Shown here piece by piece: positions 8,523-13,318 of a stretch of DNA of 13,318 bases. Below the pieces are notes generated by a model that worked only from the letters and a program-made list of their open reading frames with translations, did not search any database and was not told the origin of the DNA. Position numbers and translations under genes: made by a program. The stretch covers positions 1,911,484-1,924,801 of the forward strand of contig PJRA01000016.1 in the NCBI GenBank assembly GCA_016987375.1. The letters run 5' to 3'. The stretch comes from Brachionus koreanus. Lineage: Eukaryota; Rotifera; Eurotatoria; Ploima; Brachionidae. Each line of letters begins with the position of its first letter. Within the stretch, counting starts at the first letter, position 1.

Positions 8523-8539
8523 TCTATCTATCTATCTAT
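8523..8539. repeat. (TCTA)n microsatellite at the LINE 3' end
   Basis: Four TCTA units plus one base. On the minus strand it reads as TAGA repeats about 35 nt after the stop (8574-8576) of the LINE reading frame. CR1/L2-type LINEs often end in a short tandem repeat rather than poly(A), so this is probably the 3' tail of the LINE. Confidence 0.6.
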
Positions 8540-8750
8540 GTAATAAAAGTGACAACACAATTTTTAATTAGGATCAGATGAAAAAAAAACAGTAGATTAT
8601 TCGATTAAAATAGTATTTAATAGACGCAAATTGCTGAAATCTGAAATTTTCAAAATGGCCTTTGTATGCATTTTTTGAAGTTGCAGAAATGACAGAGACA
8701 GGTAGCTCATTCCAGAAGGATGCTACCCTATCTGTAAAGTATTCTCTTGG

Positions 8751-8963
8751 CTTTTATAAGCAAAATTCGGCAAAATGAAAATAATTTTACATTTTTACAT
8801 TTTCATATTTTTAGATTTTTTGTGCAATTTTTCAGAAAATTTAAAAAACTACTTAATTATTTAGTAAACAAAAATAAAATTAAAAAATTTCTTAAATATT
8901 GCACAAAAAGTCTAAAAATATGAAAATGTAAAAATGTAAAATTATTTTTATTTTGCCCAAAAT
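8751..8963. repeat. Foldback / MITE-like insertion inside the LINE
   Basis: The arms 8769-8828 and about 8898-8957 are 60-bp inverted repeats with only two mismatches, around a 69-bp loop; similarity extends a few bases outward. TCTTGG stands at both borders (8745-8750 and 8964-8969), consistent with a target-site duplication of 6 bp, or 9 bp with one mismatch. The LINE frame is the same on both sides, and dropping the insert plus one TCTTGG restores continuity of the conserved LINE block. It has no coding capacity, so it would have been moved in trans. The left end has about 10 extra bases beyond the arm, so exact termini are uncertain. Confidence 0.75.
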
Positions 8964-9173
8964 TCTTGGTTTTGGTTTTCTACGTAGATTTATCGATAAA
9001 TGGTCGCTTTTTTGAGCTTGACTTGAATCTATGAAGCCATGTTGCTGAACAATGAATTGTTTGCTGACAATTTTGAAAAGTAACTAATTTTCAGAGATAT
9101 GGTTGAGATTTCTGAGACCAAGCACCAGTTTGGTAGCTCTAAAATGAACTTTTTTCAGTCATTTAATGCCCTT

Positions 9174-9723
9174 AAAAAAAACAAAAAATTTTACACTTCC
9201 CTAAATTTTATCATTTAATTTCTCAAATTTCAGTAAAGCAATTAAAATTAAATTTAATCAATTTAATTAGTGCAATTAGAGAAAAAATGATTCACCTCTA
9301 CAATTATCAGACGAATAATATCAGAGCATCGGAATACTATTAGCGGAAAACCATATTTCACAATTTTATATGTGCAATCGAAGTGAAATGATGACCCATT
9401 ATGTATATTCAATAGAAGTGAAATACTGGTAATTCCCAAATGAAAATGCTTTTCATCACTGCCTTCGTTTATTTCTGCTCCAAAATAAATTTAATTTTAG
9501 TTTAAGTTTTATGTTTTAGTAACATAATTCAATCATTATTTTCAAGTTTATGTTTTTATTCACTTTTTTAGAAAGTCAAAATTCAAAATTTTTGTTTATG
9601 TTTTGTTTTTTTGGTTTAACATCTTATATGTTTTTTTAATCCTCATCCATTAATTACGACATAAAAATTATATTTTTTTGCCGTATTTAGTTGTAAAAAA
9701 AAATCAAAGTTTTGAATAAATAT
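9174..9723. other. AT-rich stretch between the LINE and the receptor gene 3' end
   Basis: No gene is seen. The part next to 9174 may be further eroded LINE sequence. A short motif, CAAT(C/A)GAAGTGAAAT, occurs twice, at about 9376-9390 and 9410-9424, with no evident function. The rest is T-rich, and its right end is probably beyond the receptor gene's polyadenylation site. Confidence 0.4.
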
Positions 9724-9729
9724 TTTATT
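9724..9729 (-). promoter_or_regulatory. Candidate polyadenylation signal of the receptor gene
   Basis: AATAAA on the minus strand lies about 57 bp past the stop codon of the receptor gene. Position and spacing are plausible; the hexamer is frequent in this DNA. Confidence 0.45.
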
Positions 9730-9786
9730 AACATTCAGTTATTTACAAAATTTAAAATTAATAATAATAAACAAGAATAAATTTAA

Positions 9787-12732
9787 TTAAACAAGAATTC
9801 CGACTAATTTATCATCATCAACATCTACACTCTCATTAGTGAAAAGTTTAGTTTTTTCGCTTTCCAAAGATCTTCGTTTTGAAGCCATATTCTTATTCGG
9901 TATATTATCATATGTATCATTGCTTTTTCTCGAACTATTGTTAACATTTGATTTTTTAGCTCCAAAGCTATTCATATCTCTTACTTTATACGGTTGATTA
10001 TCATATAAAATGCTCGGTTTATCAACCGATATGCCAGTGTATAAATCTTCATTAAGTAAATCAAATGAATTGGCATTACCATACCAAATATTTGCTTTTT
10101 CAACAGAATACCCTCGATTCGATCTTAAAGTATTTGAATTTGAATTAGGTCTTGATTGTCTTTTAACATTATCTTCTAGTTCATCTTAAAATAGTAAATA
10201 AATTTTTATTTAAACTTTATTAGCTTAATTATTTAGTGCTACTTTTACGGTTTTTGTTCAGATCCATATAATTCTCGCTATCGGTTTCTGTTGTTTCTAC
10301 AATATATGAATCCGAAGCGTAAAAAATATCTTTAAGAAAAAGAAATAAATTAAGCCAATTAATTAAAAATTGTCCTAAATACCTTTTAGTTTTTCGGTTG
10401 ACTTGCGTTTAGATTTAGGCGACATATCCAAATCTTGAATATCTATTAAATATTTAAGAACAAATTTAATTTAATTAAAAAATATATATATATAAAATAC
10501 TATTAATTAATGAGGGCGATCGGATTGAAATTTTGTTTGCGGCTAGTTTTGTATACGAGGCTTTTTTATAGCTTTTGTTGTCATAAATACCATCATTTTC
10601 ACTTGAATTACTTAATGTTGGTGAATTTAAATTTTCTTTTTCTAAATAAAAAAAAATTTATGATTTTTTTATTGTTTTTTAATTTATTAATAAAATTTTA
10701 CCATTAAAAATTTCTTTTTTTTGTAAATAATCCGAATTGTAGTTGGACTGATGCGAACTGTATTTGTAATCATTAGAGTAATTTTGACCCGGGCCATATT
10801 CGGAATTGCGGTACGATTTAGATGAACTTTTGCATTTGACAAAAAGACAATAGAGCATGCATGAAGTGATCATTATTGCAGCGACAAGACCAATATACAA
10901 TGTGGTCTTGGAGCCAACTTGACTTGAAGATCTTTCGAGATTTTTTAAATTTTTTAGCAAAAAATCTTTGTTTTCTATGACAATTTTGGACGGTCTGTCT
11001 TTATTGCTTCCGTATCTATTTGATGAATAAATAAAGAACTCATTTATGTGTTCTTCTAGAATAAAGTTTGAAATAAGAAAAGAGCATGAGTCTCGCTTCC
11101 GTGCATATTCAACAAGAGCTCCATTAGGCTTTTTTTTAAGCAAATAAAAATAAACATCCGGATCGCCCTGATGATAGCCGGGCTTGCATTCAATAATTAT
11201 GGTCTTGTTATTTTCTTTATGATAGCAATCATGCGGGGGATTTGGCGAACCACCAAGCTCAACTTTAATTTTGCATTCACCAATATCAAAACCATTCGAA
11301 GCTATGCATGTTATTTCTCCGAAATCCATTTCCGATTTGGGCGTCCAATTTATCCGACTAACCAAGCCATTTGTTCGGCTTCGCTCTTTGACTGGATTTT
11401 GTGTGTTCATAAAATTCCAACTAAAATCAAAAGAAAGCGGATTTGCCTCAGTCATGTGACACTCAAGCTCAATTGATTGATTTATTCCCGTTTTGTACAA
11501 TAATTTTTGACTCCTGTCACATTTTGGTCCATCTTGGAAACAAAAAAATTATTTTATGTCATATCAATTAAGTTATTTTTTTCTTGAAAATTTATTTTCT
11601 ACAAATTTTTTTTTTTTAGAAACATGAGATTATTGAACTTTAAAAAATAAAATAACAAAAATAAAGTATATTATATTTTAAGTAAATTCTATACCTAAAT
11701 ATCGAATGCCTAGAAATTATCTATTTAATAAAGCCAATTTTTCTAATAGAAACAAACTTACATAACACATTTAGAACTTTACGAGTCTCCCATTTTTCAT
11801 TCATTGCTTGATTTTCAGCAGTACATGATATATATTTGTGATTATCATACCTAGTTGGTGCATACTTGCTTTTTAAGCTACTTTTGAGCGTCATATCGCC
11901 ATTTTTGTAAATAAAATTATCAAACGATGGTAAATGCTTGTTATCAAGAGAATCATAAATAAAATTTTCATTATTAAATGTCTCATATTGTTGATAATTT
12001 GAATTTTTAAGTAGCCATATGCTCAAATTTGCTGCCGGCTTGGAACTTTCAACTGAGCAAATAATCATTAGTTGATCATTTTCGCGTATAGTAATCATGC
12101 TTGGAGTACCATACTTTTTTTTTAACTTATTGCTATCATAATCTGCGTCACTTGTTTCACCAAAATACTTTGATTCAGATTCAAATTTTAAACTAAGCTC
12201 TTTAATAGGAGCTAAAAAAGAAAATTTTTTAAATTTATACTAAAGTTTTTTTTTTTTTATTTAAATTACATTGAACATGAACATAATAAACTTGATCCAT
12301 TTGAGTACTAAATTTCCTGCAAATGTATTTTCCTTCATCTGAAATGTCAACATCGGATATTTTGAGAAATTGGTCACTGTATAAATTGGTCGTGAGCTTC
12401 ATCTTGCCTCGATAATTTTCCAAAACAATGCCCTTTCGAGTTACTATTATGTTTTCTTTTTGATAGCTGTTGAAAACACCGTTTTGATCATAAAAAGCAT
12501 CGGCCTTTAGCCAAGTTGGATTTGGCTGAAAAAAGTTGGTGGTCGATTTGGGCGATCGGATTTTGTAGTCCGGGTTGTTCAAGCTACAATTTAGTATGAC
12601 CGAATTTCCAATTGAGGTAGATACATTTGTTACTAGACTAGACTTTACAGACGAAGATAGGCCTTTGAGCTCATAGCTACGCACACCACAGGCCAAAAAT
12701 ACAAGTATTAAACAAAAATTTCTATTCAACAT
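9787..12732 (-). CDS. Ig/FN3 transmembrane receptor, Sidestep/nephrin-like (7 exons)
   Basis: Proposed minus-strand exons are 12732-12270, 12211-11762, 11532-10702, 10641-10501, 10442-10383, 10329-10249 and 10184-9787, giving 807 residues. All introns are GT-AG, 53-229 bp and phase 1. The ATG has A at -3. Residues 1-19 are a signal peptide. Ig1 (about 30-154) has C49, W74 and D132-x-G-x-Y-x-C138; Ig2 (about 156-304) has C206, W220 and C284; Ig3 (about 306-396) has C329, W343 and C380. An FN3-like module (about 398-490) has PNPPHDC then IIIECKPGYHQGDP, resembling the Cys-spaced module before the membrane in Sidestep-family and nephrin-like proteins. The membrane helix is 514-536, followed by KCK. 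The 271-residue cytoplasmic tail is rich in Tyr, Ser and Asn and ends in GILV. Sidestep guides motor axons as a ligand of Beat proteins; orthology here is inferred, and insect Sidestep has more Ig domains. Confidence 0.8.
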
Positions 12733-13318
12733 GATCGATCAGTTGTCATTGTTCGAAAAGAAAAAAAAACTAAAATTCATATCTAAACATATTTATTGAC
12801 GTAAAAGCTACAAAAATAATAATAAAGGTATTTTAAAGTACAAGTTAAAACAAATATCAATTTGATTATAAAATTTATTAGTTTAGATTGAATCAAACTA
12901 GGTGCAATGGAATTTTAGATAATTAAGTTTATCAGTAGTTAAAATTGATTGAATTTTTGAGTGCCTTATCAATTTCATAAAGGCACTCGAACTAGGTTTT
13001 AGAGCCTGATTATGCCATTTGATATTCAATTGACTTATCGTCTATAAACATAGAATCCTAATAAATTAGATCTTGAAAAAAACTAACTAACTTAATCTTA
13101 AATTGAAACTTAATCCAAATTATCCTTATTTGACGTCTGGTACCATACAAAATAAACTCAAGAGCCATTATAAGTAAATATTTATTAAAATTTAAGTTTT
13201 TAATTAACTTTGAATTATAATTTTGAAAAAGAAAAAAATTACCAAAATTTTTTTTTCTTTGTATCTTATCTTCTGATTAGATAAAATTGTGATTTTTAAT
13301 TTTCAAAAAATTCTAAAA
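12733..13318. other. Upstream flank of the receptor gene
   Basis: No coding sequence is recognised. This should hold the 5' UTR and promoter of the minus-strand receptor gene; no TATA or initiator can be singled out. The only distinct structure is the hairpin at 12959-12988. Confidence 0.4.
12959..12988. repeat. Short perfect inverted repeat upstream of the receptor gene
   Basis: GAGTGCCTT (12959-12967) and AAGGCACTC (12980-12988) are perfect 9-bp complements around a 12-base loop. The G and C content of the arms is well above the surroundings. It lies about 230 bp before the receptor start codon. A dimeric protein-binding site or a hairpin is possible, but nothing more can be shown. Confidence 0.4.

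Larger units (their letters stand above)
8523..9173 (-). mobile_element. CR1/L2-like LINE 3' remnant, interrupted by a foldback element
   Basis: From 9173 on the minus strand the frame reads KGIK, a TGA, then LKKVHFRATKLVLGLRNL, the block that follows the polymerase domain in CR1/L2-like reverse transcriptases ('KLEKVQRRATKLVPGLRNLSYEERL'). It continues to LSINLRRKPKPR near 8964. After the inserted repeat it resumes as REYFTDRVASFWNELP and then VISATSKNAYKGHF, the hallmark C-terminal 'FFSxRVVxxWNxLPxxVVxAxSxxxFK' block. The stop is at 8574-8576, then about 35 nt and TAGA repeats. The piece is truncated upstream (no YADD motif), lacks part of the thumb region, and has two internal stops, so it is dead. 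Confidence 0.83.

Noticed and set aside
8523..8539. CRISPR-like or regulatory tandem array
   Set aside because: It is just four units of a tetranucleotide, best explained as the 3' tail of the adjacent LINE.
11171..11476. 101-residue plus-strand open frame
   Set aside because: It lies antisense to the third Ig domain and FN3-like exon of the receptor gene, which has clear domain signatures.

Overview
The window looks like a piece of an AT-rich invertebrate animal genome. The genes have signal peptides, Ig domains and a centrosomal ALMS motif. They are split by many very short GT-AG introns (mostly 49-64 bp), use AATAAA polyadenylation signals, and sit among decayed mariner and LINE copies. 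A monogonont rotifer (Brachionus-like) would fit the base composition and intron size, but nothing seen here proves the phylum.

Layout, left to right: (1) a non-coding flank, then a five-exon plus-strand gene (1136-2840) for a secreted or anchored protein with three Ig domains of the lachesin/DIP/IgLON type. (2) About 2 kb of AT-rich intergenic DNA holding a LINE reverse-transcriptase remnant (about 4093-4437). (3) Two nearly identical intron-containing elongator tRNA-Met(CAT) genes, arranged tail to tail as a 92-bp inverted repeat (4839-4930 plus, 4986-5077 minus). (4) A four-exon plus-strand gene (5303-7360) for a 632-residue coiled-coil protein ending in an ALMS motif, the C-terminal module shared by ALMS1, CEP295 and C10orf90. 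(5) A transposon graveyard (about 7690-9173): a deleted mariner transposase and a CR1/L2-like LINE 3' end, the latter split by a foldback (MITE-like) element flanked by a short direct repeat. (6) A seven-exon minus-strand gene (12732 to 9787) for an 807-residue transmembrane protein with three Ig-like domains, an FN3-like module of the Sidestep/nephrin type and a long tyrosine-rich tail.

The two outer genes both encode neuronal-type Ig adhesion proteins, and the middle gene is a probable centriole/basal-body protein. There is no operon logic; the genes are independent. I found no prokaryotic-style system, CRISPR array or virus. The least ordinary points are the intron-bearing tRNA-Met palindrome, the three Tyr-Asp-Asn motifs plus PDZ-ligand end in the receptor tail, the nested foldback element in the LINE, and a stop-free in-frame intron in the first Ig gene. 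Exon joins were worked out by hand from splice signals and reading-frame continuity. There is no transcript evidence.
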